A stretch of DNA of 31,739 nucleotides from Mastigamoeba balamuthi (lineage: Eukaryota; Evosea; Mastigamoebida; Mastigamoebidae): contig CACRSC010000066.1 in NCBI GenBank assembly GCA_902651635.1, positions 7,564-39,302 on the forward strand. Reading direction: 5' to 3'. The first letter of the stretch is position 1. Every line of letters begins with the position of its first letter. Below the pieces are notes generated by a model that did no database searches, was not told the origin of the DNA, and saw only the letters and a program-made list of their open reading frames with translations. The position numbers and the translations under genes are program-made. Shown here in pieces: positions 11,141 through 23,900 of this stretch.

Positions 11141-12039
11141 TGGCGGTTGTTGTGCGCAACGGGAAGATTGTTGAAACAGAGGTCGGCGGGGCTCTTCGCG
11201 CGGGTGTCAATCGCAACAGGTATTCCAACGTCGGTCAACCCATCAGGCAGCTTGTCCAGTGCATCTTTGCTGTACGAGAAAAGACACCCCAATACTGCTC
11301 TTTGCCGATTAACCGCATCCGTCTCAATTCAACCCCCGGCCGAGCCGAGCGCAGGCGCGGCATCGCCAGCGCGAGAGTCCTAGCGCCCGAGCCGATGCTC
11401 TCCCGAGACAGGGGTCAGGGGAAACGATCTCCTGCAACCTTCCAGATTGATGTTCGCCATTTGGGGCCCGAGTTCAACAAAAAAGACAGAGGTAAACCTC
11501 GATAATCATCGACTTTCCTTTCCCGACGGCGAGCGTTCTGAACATATTCCATAGCTTGTATCCCACTCTATATCCCACTGTGCACAGCCGCTGATTCACG
11601 GGGTGCAGCGCACTTACACGCAAATTTATGTTGATTGCAATACTATGGACCTCCGGACCCTGTTGTGCCTTTGGTAAACTGATGAGTGTGTATCCCACTG
11701 GATTGAGACTACTGTGCAGCTATTCCGAAGGCAGTCAGCCAAAACGATGGGGCAGAGAGCCGTTGTGTTGTCGGCAACCGATTGGCGTGCTTAGTTCATC
11801 GCCCAGAACAATGCGGTGTACCCCATGCCATCACATGCAACGATGCACGTCTGTCTTCTGTTCGATTTGGGCAGAGATTTCATGTGTCTTTCGCCATAAA
11901 GGGCTTATGGCAAGTTTCAAGCATTTACTCTAATCAATTTTCCATGGTAGCTGTGAAAAAAGAAACCACACTCACATCCCTTGTTCTATGTGCATTGCAC
12001 GACGTTCCCTGCATCAACGGACTTCTGCTCAATGAGCGC
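11141..12039. other. Intergenic region upstream of xylanase copy C
   Basis: About 900 bp between two - strand xylanase genes. The first 130 bases next to copy C hold conserved blocks shared with the other - strand copies. Further out there are three or four copies of TATCCCACT (about 11560-11700) and CAACCGATTGG near 11773. No coding or RNA gene is supported. Confidence 0.5.
11226..11263 (-). promoter_or_regulatory. Conserved upstream block pair of xylanase copy C
   Basis: On the + strand, CCAACG (11226) and GTCCAGTGCA (11254-11263) are separated by 28 nt from start to start. The same pair at 28-29 nt spacing occurs upstream of copies D and G. In the sense of the gene the near block reads TGCACTGGAC and begins 114 bases before the ATG. 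Confidence 0.55.
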
Positions 12040-13246
12040 TTAGTGCCCCAGCAGGGCGTCCTGGATGGTGCAGGCGGCGGGCTTGGCGTTGTAGTTGTCG
12101 TCGAAGATGAGGCCAGTGGGCTGCACGCCGGGCTTGTTGAGCCACGAGTACTTGTCGACAACGCCCCACAGCTCCAGGCTCTTGCAGTTCCTCACCGCCA
12201 TGCAGGCGCGGGCGATGTTGCCGTAGACCTGCGCCTGCTTGCCCCAGTCGGCCTGGCGGTTCTGGCAGGCGACGTCGGCCTCGGTGATGTGGATCTCGAG
12301 GCCGAGGTCGGCGAAGCGCTGGAAGTTCTTGCGCATTTCCTCCTGGCTGGGGCTCCACTGGGTGCCCACGTGCATCTGGAAGCCGATGCCATCGATCGGA
12401 ACGCCCCTCTCTGCATCAAGGTGCCCCAGTGCGGGTGAGGCCGAGTGGAGACCAAAAGGAGGGGAGTGGGGCAACGGGAGGAGCGGACGCTTCATGGCCT
12501 TGATCATGTTGTAGATGTAGTTGGCCTTGGCGCTGAGACCATCGGCCCCGTAGTCGTTGTAGAAGAGCTTGGCGTGGGGGTCCGCGGCCCTGGCGGTCCT
12601 GAACGCGACGTCGATAAAGTCTGAAAGAGAAGGCGAGTGTGAGACACCAGAGACACAGACCGTTATTTGCTAGGGCGATGCGCGGACCGGGGACGGCGGG
12701 GAACCAGTCGCTCTTCCTGAGCCCGGTGGCGCTGTCGTCGACGGCCTCGTTGACGACGTCCCATGCGTAGACCTTGCCCTTGTAGTGCCCCAGCACTCCG
12801 TTTATGTGGTTGACGATCGCCTGCTTCTTGGCCGCCGGCTGCAGGGTCTTCATCCACCCAGGGACCTGCTGGTACCACACGCTGCTCGCACTGTGAGTCC
12901 GCGAGCTGAAAGAGGGGACAGGGAGGAGGTCTAACAGGGCATGGCCGCGGAAGGCCATGTTGTGCGAGGCCGCGTGGTTGAAGATCGAGTCGCAGGGGCC
13001 GAACGTGAAGCGGTTGGGCTGGGGCTCGGTGGCGTCCATCTTGCACTCGTTCTCGGCAGTGGTGATGCCGAAGTGCCTGTCGGCCAGCGCCATGGCCCTG
13101 CCGTCGTTGAGCAGCGTCGTCGAGAGCATGCCGCCGAAGAACCTCCCCGAGCGGGCAGCCAGCGCGTTGAGGGGCGTGTTGAGCGTGCACGCGGCATAGG
13201 CAGAGGCCGCCAGGGCCGCCAGCATAACAGCAGTGGCTTTCATCAT
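12040..13246 (-). CDS. GH10 endo-beta-1,4-xylanase-like protein, secreted (copy D)
   Basis: Four exons, right to left: 13246-12936, 12881-12688, 12620-12489, 12410-12040, giving 335 residues. It starts MMKATAVMLAALAASAYA, a signal peptide, then ACTLNTPLNAL. GH10 signatures are GHALVWY across intron 1, YAWDVVNEA (acid/base Glu), LFYNDYGAD and IHITEADVAC (nucleophile Glu). It is very similar to copy G, especially in exons 1 and 4. Intron 1 (12882-12935) is 54 nt, a multiple of three with no in-frame stop, so an unspliced transcript would still encode a protein with 18 extra residues between GHAL and VWY. That insertion would split the conserved GHxLVWH strand, so splicing is the likely functional form. 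It ends at LLGH with no stalk or anchor. Confidence 0.93.
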
Positions 13247-13354
13247 CGGTTAACCTTCCTGTGCTGTGTGCTGTGGTTTGCGTGTGCCACTGCCGAGATA
13301 GTACAGTTTTGAACTGCTGCTGCGGTTGTGCCCCCGGGTCATTCACGCGAATAT

Positions 13355-13393
13355 CCAACGGTCACCAACAGATCCGGCCGCACGTCCAGTGCA
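13355..13393 (-). promoter_or_regulatory. Conserved upstream block pair of xylanase copy D
   Basis: CCAACG (13355) and GTCCAGTGCA (13384-13393) on the + strand, 29 nt apart start to start, 138 bases before the ATG. A further shared block lies distal to it (AATGCCACTACAAT here, AATGCCATCACAAT upstream of copy G). Confidence 0.6.
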
Positions 13394-13625
13394 TCTTACG
13401 TGTTACTCAGGTTACACAGAAATGCCACTACAATCGCCCTCTTCGCCCTTCGGTTTTCCGATGCATCGCCGAACCGCCTGCCTGCGTGGCCTCTGAGTGC
13501 GGTACTCATAGCAATCGCATTCCGGCCGTGTGAACGTCTCCGCACTCCCGCCCCACGGCCTGTGCACGGCCGGCCATATCTGGGAGTGGGCGCCACCCGT
13601 TTGGGAGGTCCGCCAAGCGTCTGAC

Positions 13626-13639
13626 GGACAATCGGTTGG
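13626..13639 (-). promoter_or_regulatory. CCAACCGAT-type motif upstream of copy D
   Basis: In gene sense it reads CCAACCGATTGTCC, 380 bases before the ATG. Near-identical motifs lie upstream of copies E, F and G in the sense orientation of each gene. Confidence 0.45.
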
Positions 13640-14468
13640 CCTTTATCTTAACGACGCCCACATTGGCAACGAAAAGAGGCCATCCAGCCAGGCCCACTCC
13701 AGAGCGGGCCGCCGCACTTGTAAACCCTCGCAATGTCCTCAACATTGAAGATGCCCTGGGGAAGGAACGCACAACCGTTGAACTCCGAGAGAAACGATAT
13801 CGGATGACTGTGCTGCTTGCGAATTCGGTGTGCACCTGAGATTCACTTTTGCAGCACATGCAATTCAACCCGCACTCGATTTGCATTGTCTCCTCGAGGA
13901 ACCTGGATCGAGAGTCCCCAACCGGAGCGTTGTCTGTGGTTCTGTTGTAAGAGAGGGACCAAAGCGCAGCTCTCGTATGAGCCACACACACCCATGTGAG
14001 CCATGCCACGTATGTAAGTACCAGCGTCGCACCACAATCTCAGGCGCGAGTGGCCAGAGTGCTTCTCAGTGCACCTTCCACCTCATCTGTGGCGTACTCG
14101 AGAGCGGCCGTGCTCCCACTGTCGCCCCTGAAGATGAGATCACGAAGTGGATTGGTCTGTCGACCCTTCGGAGGATCTGCGTCTCGAGCACAGAGACCTT
14201 CAGTTGGTCATCGGGCGGGTCTGTAACACCTTTTAGCGCGTCTGGAGAGGCAGTGGATCAGGCTGCATTATGCTGCCATAGGTCTGAGTCCGGCAGGCTG
14301 GCCCACAACTACGTTCGTTGGTTATTATTGTTCTACTGATCTCTCAATTAGACACCATGAACCAGCCCAGTCAATCTCCTCTGTTCTCATATATCATCGT
14401 AGAGCATACGCTTGCCTCTGGAGCGGGGCTCCCACATATTTACAGTCGTGTGCGGGTCACTTGTTGAA

Positions 14469-14482
14469 CAAACCGATAATCC
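14469..14482 (+). promoter_or_regulatory. CAAACCGAT-type motif upstream of copy E
   Basis: Reads CAAACCGATAATCC. With the preceding bases it matches the copy F site at 16905 at 18 of 20 positions. It lies 688 bases before the ATG. Confidence 0.45.
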
Positions 14483-14989
14483 ACAACTGGTGCGGATTTC
14501 CGATCTCTTTCCTGTTGGAGGCACCCGACACACTGCGCAGGCACTGCAGTGACTGACGAACGCTCTCTTTGCAGGGGCAGAAGTCTCATTCTGTTAGCCT
14601 CTGCCACTGCAACTGCTTCCGCAACAGACTGCTTCTTCCAGGACTTCAGCAAAGGCTCTGCACTGTCAGCGCGTGTCGAGCCCTTGTTTCAGTTCCCTGT
14701 CCGCTTGTCTCAGCCTCACCAATACTGAAGCTCTCCGGTGGCGGTAGACTGCCGAGCAGAGGTCCTCCAGGCGGTCTCGGAGAGCGCGGGCATGCGCCAG
14801 AGTAGAGAGGGCTCTGTGGTGAGAACAACGTTCACACATACTGCAGGGAGATCACCAGTTGCATTATTGCGGCAGCCGGCAAAACAGCAAGGAAGAAGCG
14901 GAGTGACTGCGGTTGTAACAGCACGATGCGATGGGGTGCAGCAGGAGTGCATGGAGCGCACTCACCCAAACACGGGCACTGTATTTCTT

Positions 14990-15013
14990 GTGCACCACAA
15001 CTGCAGCTGCGGG
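14990..15013 (+). other. 24-nt block shared with the 5' edge of copy F
   Basis: This block, centred on ACAACTGCAG, matches 17427-17450 at 21 of 24 positions. Here it lies 157 bases upstream of the copy E start codon; in copy F it runs directly into coding sequence. It marks the probable left edge of a deletion in copy F. Confidence 0.6.
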
Positions 15014-15169
15014 AGTGCACCAACTCCCACTTCGGACACAGAAGCGGTTGTAAACAGTGCTGTACACGTGGCAGAATCACAGGCGGACGACCCGAGCACC
15101 AACGGTAACGCAGTCCGTTTTTTTCTTCAGCACTGCCAGCAGAGCCGAGTCGTAGCGATTGAACCATCA

Positions 15170-17462
<2,293 letters not shown>

Positions 17463-18780
17463 ATGCAGTTCAGCGACTCGAGGAACACGGAGCTGTCGGC
17501 AAAGCACTACGGCATCATCACCGCGGGCAACGAGTGCAAGATGGACGCCACAGAGCCCCAGCGCGGCCACTTCAACTTCCAGGGCTGCGACGCCGTCTAC
17601 AACTGGGCCAGGTCCCACAACATGCAGTTCCGCGGTCACAACCTGTGCGTTGCCCCCTGGTCCCCTCCACCCGCTGGCAACAGGCGGGCTCACGTTCCTC
17701 GTGCCTGCGCAGTGTGTGGCACAACCAGATCGCCCAGTGGATGAGGCGCCTCAACTCCGCAGCCGAGAAGAAGCAGGCGATCATCGACCACATCAACGGG
17801 GTGCTGGGGCACTACAAGGGCAAGGTCTACGCTTGGGACGTCGTCAACGAGGCCGTCTCTGACGGCAACACCCACAGCCTCAGGCAGAGCAACTGGTACC
17901 CCGCTGTCCCTGGTGCGCCGAGCTCGTCTCCTTTGTGTCTATCTGTTAGTGACGACCCGCATCTCCAACTGCGCAGACTTTATCGACGTCGCGTTCAGGG
18001 CCGCAAGGGCCGCGGACCCCCACGCCAAGCTCTTCTACAACGACTACGGGGCCGACGGCCTGGGCGGCAAGAGCGACTACATCTACAACATGGTCAAGGG
18101 CATGAAGTGTACGCACACTCTTTGGACGGCACGTTCATACGCACTCACACTGTTCCCGCCTCAACACAGCGAGGGGCGTCCCGATCGACGGCGTGGGCTT
18201 CCAGATGCACGTGAGCACGCAGTGGAGCCCCAGCGAGGACTCGATGCGCAGGAACTTCCAGCGCTTCGCGGCGCTGGGCCTGGACGTGCACATCACCGAG
18301 GCCGACGTGGCCACGAGCGGGGGGCAGGGCGACTGGCAGAAGCAGGCGCAGGTGTTCGGGAACATGGCGCGGGCGTGCATGGCGGTGCCGCGGTGCAAGA
18401 GCTTCCAGGTGTGGGGCTCCATCGACAGGACGTCGTGGCTGGGGGCTGCCAAGACCGCCCTGCTCTTCGACAACAGCTACAACCCCAAGCCCGCCGCCTG
18501 CACTGTCGAGAGCGTCCTCCTCTCTGCCACTCCCGCTGCGCAGTCGAGCTCGCACACGGCGCACTCGAGTGTCCCTGCTGCGCAGTCGAGCTCCAAGGCC
18601 ACTCCGCATCCCAAGTCCGATTCTGCTCCCCATCCTCAGCCCAAGTCGGAGTCTGTGCCCCGCCCGATTCCTCACACCGTGTCGAGCGACGAGCTGCCAG
18701 GCAGTGTCTTCAGCGGCGTGGCACGGTCGGGACCAGCGATGGTTGCCGCTGCCGCTGCTGCGGCTGTACTCCTGCGCTAA
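17463..18780 (+). CDS. GH10 xylanase-like gene lacking its signal-peptide start, with stalk and probable GPI tail (copy F)
   Basis: Exons 17463-17644, 17713-17912, 17977-18108 and 18170-18780 give 374 residues from the first in-frame ATG. An in-frame TGA at 17424-17426 blocks extension. The homology to other copies starts at CGEVSPMQF (compare GGEITPAQF in copy E), so about 40 N-terminal residues including the signal peptide are missing. The rest is intact: GHNLVWH across intron 1, YAWDVVNEA (acid/base Glu), LFYNDYGAD, VHITEADV (nucleophile Glu), a Ser/Pro/His-rich stalk with PKSDS/PKSES units, and DELPGS followed by a hydrophobic tail rich in Ala and ending VLLR. A GPI signal without a secretion signal makes no sense, so this is either a recently broken gene or one with an unrecognised 5' exon. 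All downstream splice sites and frames are preserved. Confidence 0.78.
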
Positions 18781-18983
18781 TCTGAGGTCTTCCTCAATAA
18801 CACTGGTCTCCGTGAGGCGGTGCGTGGCCGTGGCTTCGCGAGCTCCGAAATGAAACAGCAAAGTGGAAGCACGCAAAGTTGGTACATCAAGAGGGGCTTG
18901 TTGCTCTTTCATTGGACTCTCCCTTCGGCCATCGCAGAGGGCTCGAGAGGGTCTCTCTCAGACCTTCTGATTGGGCCTTCCGC

Positions 18984-20218
18984 TCAGTGCCCCAGCAGAG
19001 CCGCCTCGATGGCGCAGGCGGCGGGCTTGCGGTTGTAGTTGTCGTCGAAGATGAGGCCAGTGGGCTGCACGCCGGGCTTGTTGAGCCACGAGTACTTGTC
19101 GACGACGCCCCACAGCTCCAGGCTCTTGCAGTTCCTCACCGCCATGCAGGCGCGGGCGATGTTGCCGTAGACCTGCGCCTGCTTGCCCCAGTCGGCCTGG
19201 CGGTTCTGGCAGGCGACGTCGGCCTCGGTGATGTGGATCTCGAGGCCCAGGTCGGCGAAGCGCTGGAAGTTCTTGCGCATTTCCTCCTGGCTGGGGCTCC
19301 ACTGGGTGCCCACGTGCATCTGGAAGCCGATGCCGTCGATCGGGACGCCCCTCTCTGTGTTGTGGTGCCCACATGGAGGGCCAGTGTCAGCCAAGAGGGG
19401 CGAGTGGACTGGAGACTGGAGGGGACGAGAGGGAGGAGCGGACGCTTCATGGCCTTGATCATGTTGTAGATGTAGTTGGCCTTGGGAGACAGGCCGTCGG
19501 CCCCGTAGTCGTTGTAGAAGAGCTTGGCGTGGGGATCGGCCTTCCTTGCGGTATGGAACGCGACGTCGATGAAGTCTGCGTGACCCAGTGAGCGTCGGTT
19601 GTGTTTCCCACACACGGAGGGCAAGGGCCGAAGCTCGTACCGGGAATGGCGGGGTACCAGTCGCTCTGCCTGAGGCCCCTGGCGCCGTCGTCGACGGCCT
19701 CGTTGACGACGTCCCAGGCGTAGACCTTGCCCCTGTAGTGCGCCATCACGCCGTTGATGTGGTGGATCATCGCCTGCTTCTTGGCCGCGGGCTGAAGGCT
19801 CTTGATCCAGTTGGGCATCTGCTGGTACCACACGCTGTTCCCGGCGAGTACCCGATAAGCGAACCCAGGAGCGTGTGCTCCACAGGTGGGGGAACGAGGG
19901 CACTCACAGGGCGTGACCGCGGAAGGCCATCTTGTGCGCGACCGCGTGGTTGAAGATCGAGTCGCAGGGGCCGAACGTGAAGTGGTTGGGCTGGGGCTCG
20001 GTGGCGTCCATCTTGCACTCGTTCTCGGCAGTGGTGATGCCGAAGTGCCTGTCGGCCAGCGCCATGGCCCTGCCGTCGTTGAGCAGCGTCGTCGAGAGCA
20101 TGCCGCCGAAGAACCTCCCCGAGCGGGCAGCCAGCGCGTTGAGGGGCGTGTACAGCGTGCAATCGGCGTAGGCCGAGGCTGCCAGCAGCAGCACGGCTAC
20201 AGCAGTGCGTTTCATCAT
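18984..20218 (-). CDS. GH10 endo-beta-1,4-xylanase-like protein, secreted (copy G)
   Basis: Four exons, right to left: 20218-19908, 19834-19641, 19575-19444, 19354-18984, giving 335 residues, the same length as copy D. The start MMKRTAVAVLLLAASAYA mirrors MMKATAVMLAALAASAYA of copy D; an upstream in-frame Met at 20401 is rejected because it would bury the signal peptide. GH10 signatures are GHALVWY across intron 1, YAWDVVNEA (acid/base Glu), LFYNDYGAD and IHITEADVAC (nucleophile Glu). Exons 1 and 4 follow copy D closely, while the end of exon 3 and intron 3 follow copy C, so the gene looks mosaic. It converges on copy F with 203 bases between the stops. It ends at LLGH with no anchor. Expected role: secreted xylan hydrolysis. 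Confidence 0.93.
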
Positions 20219-20332
20219 CGTAGTCGGCGAGGTGAGGATTGTTGAGCGACCCTCAGTCGGGTTGTTTTGCCGAAAATGCGGTAGATACGGGGGTCGAGGA
20301 TCGATGCCGTTCGCCCAGGGGTGCACACACCT

Positions 20333-20371
20333 CCAACGACTCCGTACTGTTCGGGACGCACGTCCAGTGCA
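20333..20371 (-). promoter_or_regulatory. Conserved upstream block pair of xylanase copy G
   Basis: CCAACG (20333) and GTCCAGTGCA (20362-20371) on the + strand, 29 nt apart start to start, 144 bases before the ATG; same arrangement as for copies C and D. Confidence 0.6.
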
Positions 20372-20645
20372 CGTTTCGTTGAACGCGCGGAATGCCATCA
20401 CAATTCTGCCCTACCCGTAATCGCCGCCCCTGGCTCTGCTTCTCGTTCACACTCGGCGACGACGTTGACCCTTAGAGGCCTGTGACGCCACCAGCGGGTC
20501 CGCTGCGCAGGTGGGCCGATTGCAGCCCCTGTGCCCCTCCTGCACAGCTGGGCGCCGCTCGAATGGCAGCGGCGCGGCTGAAGGTTTGACCGACCCACCG
20601 GAGAAGCCTCAGTGCACAACCGCCGTTTCGGGACTTCCATCAAGC

Positions 20646-20659
20646 GGATAATCGGTTGG
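20646..20659 (-). promoter_or_regulatory. CCAACCGAT-type motif upstream of copy G
   Basis: In gene sense it reads CCAACCGATTATCC, differing from the copy D site at one of 14 positions, 428 bases before the ATG. Confidence 0.45.
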
Positions 20660-20992
20660 TCCACGCAAAAGCGGCCCAGAAGCGCAACTAACCGCGAAAA
20701 CTGACGGACCAACGCCCGAATATCCCCCTGCGGCATCGCGGTGCTGTGCCCCGCCCCCGACGAGCGCCACCGAGCCGGGCAGTGCCCTGTGCCCCCGACG
20801 TCGCCCATGGACTCGGCCCATCCCGCCGCCGCAGCAGAGCAGCAGAGCAGCAGCGCAGGAACGCAGTTGGCAAGGAAAATACGTTGCACACACACGTCAT
20901 TCACACCGCACAGGGTGCGCTCGTTGGGGCAGGGCTGTGACGAGGGAGGAGAGGGGAGGCTTCCAGGGCCAGTTCCGACACAGGGCCGGCCT

Positions 20993-23900
20993 CTACTTCT
21001 CAGCGATGGCGTGGAGGGCGCCGCCGATCTCCCTGAAGCCCGGGCGGTCCTGGGGCGCGGGGGCCCAGCACAGCTTCATGAGCGCCACGTAGTCTGCGCA
21101 GTAGCCCGCCAGGTCCGCGGGCACCATCGGCCGCTGGCCCCCGACGATCTTGGGCACGAGGGCCATCACCTGCGTGCCCAGGAACGGGTAGTGCCGCGTC
21201 AGGATCTCGTACATGACCATCGCGAACCTGCGCAGCCCCCAGGCGCCCCCGGGCTGTGAGAAGGACTGCAGGCCACGGCCAGCAGAGGGACCCAGAGCGA
21301 AGGGAGGCAGGGAGAGAGCGTGGGGGGTGGCGCTCACCCGTAGACGTCGGACTTCTCCGAGTAGTCGCTGGAGACGAGGACCTCGGGGGCCATCCAGGCG
21401 ACGGTGCCGCAGACAGTCATGGTCTTGCTGGTCGACTTGATGGCCGCCAGTCCAAAGTCCGACAGCTTCACGTCCCACTTCTTGTTGAGCTGCGCGGGCG
21501 GGTGGCCTCCACACGTGAGCAGCGCAGGGAGAGGGGAGCAGGGGGAGCCACAGCGCACGAGGATGTTGGAGGACTTGAGGTCCCTGTGGACGATGTTGGT
21601 CATGTGCAGGTACGTCATGCCCTGGCAGACGGACGAGAGGATCTGGATGCCCACGGGAGACTCGATCTTCTGCGCAGAGAGCACCTCGCGCAGGCTCCCC
21701 ATGTCCATCCACTCGGTGATGCTGCTCAGGGGAGGGGTGGCGTGTCAGTGGGCCGCAGGAGGCAGCGGGCGAGCGGCCATCGCACATGAACATGTCGTTG
21801 GGCTCGAGGCAGGCACCCATGAAGAGGACGATCGAGGGGTGGCGCAGCTCCGTAAGGATGGAGATCTCCTTGAGCTGCCTCTCGAGCTCTGCCAGCGTCA
21901 CCTTGTCCACCTTCTGCTGGTAGAACTTCTTGACGACCACCGTCTGCCCCTTCCACTCCCTGCCGTGCGGGTTGGTGAGTTCAGGCGGGGCCGTGGAGGG
22001 CAGAAAAACAAAGGCAAATTGGTCTCGGAAGATTCAATTGAACGCAGGGGGGTCGGCAGAACGGACGGACCCCTTGAACACGGAGCCGAAGTTGCCGCGG
22101 CCGATCTGCTCGGAGGAGATGGTGACCTCGTCGGGCCGCACAGCCCACTTGGGCTTGTCCTGCTTGGTGAAGCGGTCCAGCAGGTCCTGGTACCCGTCGG
22201 GCACCCCCACCCGCTGGGCCCTGGACCCCGACCCAGTCGCCCCCGGCGGGGCCAGCGTCAGGTGCGGCGACGACGCCACGCTGTCCTCTGCCGCAGGGGC
22301 CTCCCCGAAGGCCACGAGGTCCGTGGAGGTCCCGAACGAGGGCACCTTGGTGATCCGCACAAACGTCCGCACGGCCTCCTTGAGCACAAACTGCGCAGAG
22401 GAAGCAGTCAGACGCGGAGGAGGCTACGCGGCTATGCGGGGCCCGCACGTTGTGGACGATCTCCTCGCCCGGGATGCCCTTGAGGGTGACGGGGCCGATC
22501 TCCTCGAACTGGCCCAGGTCGCCGTAGTTGACCAGCACGCGCTCAAGCTCCGTGCGGGCCGAGCTGCTGAGGATCACCTGCCCGCCAAAGGCCAGGCTGG
22601 CCACGCGCGCCGCCTTGTTGACGCAGGGACCCAGGTAGTCCACGGCCCCGCGCTCACCCGTCTCAACCTCTGGGATGCCGACGTGTATTCCCATCCGCAC
22701 CCGCAGCCCCCGGAACACCGTCTTCCCGTCTGCCCTCCCCCGCAGACCCGCCGAGACCCGTCAGAAGACGTCGAGAGAGAGTGCGAAGGGTGGGGGAAGG
22801 GAACCTCGCTGGACCTCGGCGCAGCACTCCTGGGTCATGAGTTGTACGTCCCAGGTCTCGGCGAGGAGGGCCAGCTGGGCGGCGCAGCAGAAGCGCAGCG
22901 CGTCCGGGGGCGACTGGAAGGCGATCATAAAGGCGTCGCCCTCTGTCTTGACCTCGTAGCCGTTGTGCTTGCGGAGCACCTCTCGCATGATGTCGTTGTG
23001 GCGGTGCAGTGCCTTCTTCATCAGCGCCGCGTTCCACTCCCACAGGTGCGTCGACCCCTGAATGTCTGCGAGGGTTCGTGTGAGGCCCCGCGGTGGCAGA
23101 GACTCGCGCTACGGGGGCTGCGGGCTGAGGGCACCTGTGAACACGAGGGCGAGCATGCCGGAGGGCGGCTCGATGTAGACCTTCTGGGCGTCGTCGGCCT
23201 TGATCGCCGACTCGAGCTGGTCGACAATGCCGCTCCACTCCGAGACGATCTCGGGGAACTCGGGCCTCACGCTGAGAGCGGGTCAGTCGCAGGCACCGTC
23301 TGACCTAGCCGGGCGGGAGCCCGGGCGCACAGCGGGTTGGCGTTCCAGCACTGCTCCATGAGGCTCTGGAGCGGGCGCGGGAAGTTGACCGAGATGGTGG
23401 GGCGGAGGGCCGACTCGAGGACCTTCTGGGCGACGTAGTGCGGGTTCATCTCGTCGTAGGGCGTCGCCCGCGTGATGGTCTCCCAGATGATGACGCCGAA
23501 CGAGAAGACGTCGCTCTTGGTCGTGCACGGGGCGCCGCTGAGGACCTCGGGGGCCGTCCAGAAGAGGCTCCCGATGGCGCTGTCGCGCGACTTTGAGTTG
23601 GACGACGCGTCGCCGCGGTCCTTCTCGAGGAAGACGGTCAGGCCAAAGTCGCAGACCTTGGCGTTCATGCTGCTGTCGACGAGCACGTTGGAGCTCTTGA
23701 GGTCGCAGTGCACGATCTGCGGCTCGTGGTAGTGCAGGTACGCCATGCCCTTGCAGACGTCGTGCAGCATCGCCAGGCGCGTCTTGAGCGGCAGCGGGCG
23801 GGCCTTGTCGAGCAGGATGTCCATCATGGAGCCGTTGGGCATGAACTCGGTGACGATGACGAGGTCCTTGTCGCTCTTGGCGTAGCACATGAACAGCAGC

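Larger units (their letters stand above)
13247..15169. other. Intergenic region between divergent xylanase genes D and E
   Basis: About 1.9 kb between the starts of copy D (-) and copy E (+), so it should contain both promoters. Conserved short blocks near each gene are listed separately. An open frame runs upstream of the copy E start without a break, but the Met at 15170 gives a clean signal peptide like that of copy A, so the upstream stretch is taken as non-coding. No RNA gene was recognised. Confidence 0.5.
20219..20992. other. Intergenic region upstream of copy G
   Basis: Between the start of xylanase copy G (-) and the stop of the receptor kinase gene (-). It holds the conserved block pair (20333-20371) and the CCAACCGAT motif (20646-20659), listed separately. 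The remaining sequence has open frames in several registers but no family signature. Confidence 0.5.

Noticed and set aside
14738-15169. In-frame N-terminal extension of xylanase copy E
   Set aside because: The frame is open upstream, but the Met at 15170 begins a typical signal peptide aligned with that of copy A; an extension would bury it. The shared VxxNCSCG-like reading in copies E and F is better explained by shared non-coding sequence.
20219-20401. Upstream Met at 20401 as start of xylanase copy G
   Set aside because: The extra 61 residues have no counterpart in copies C or D, cover the conserved promoter block pair, and would place the signal peptide internally.
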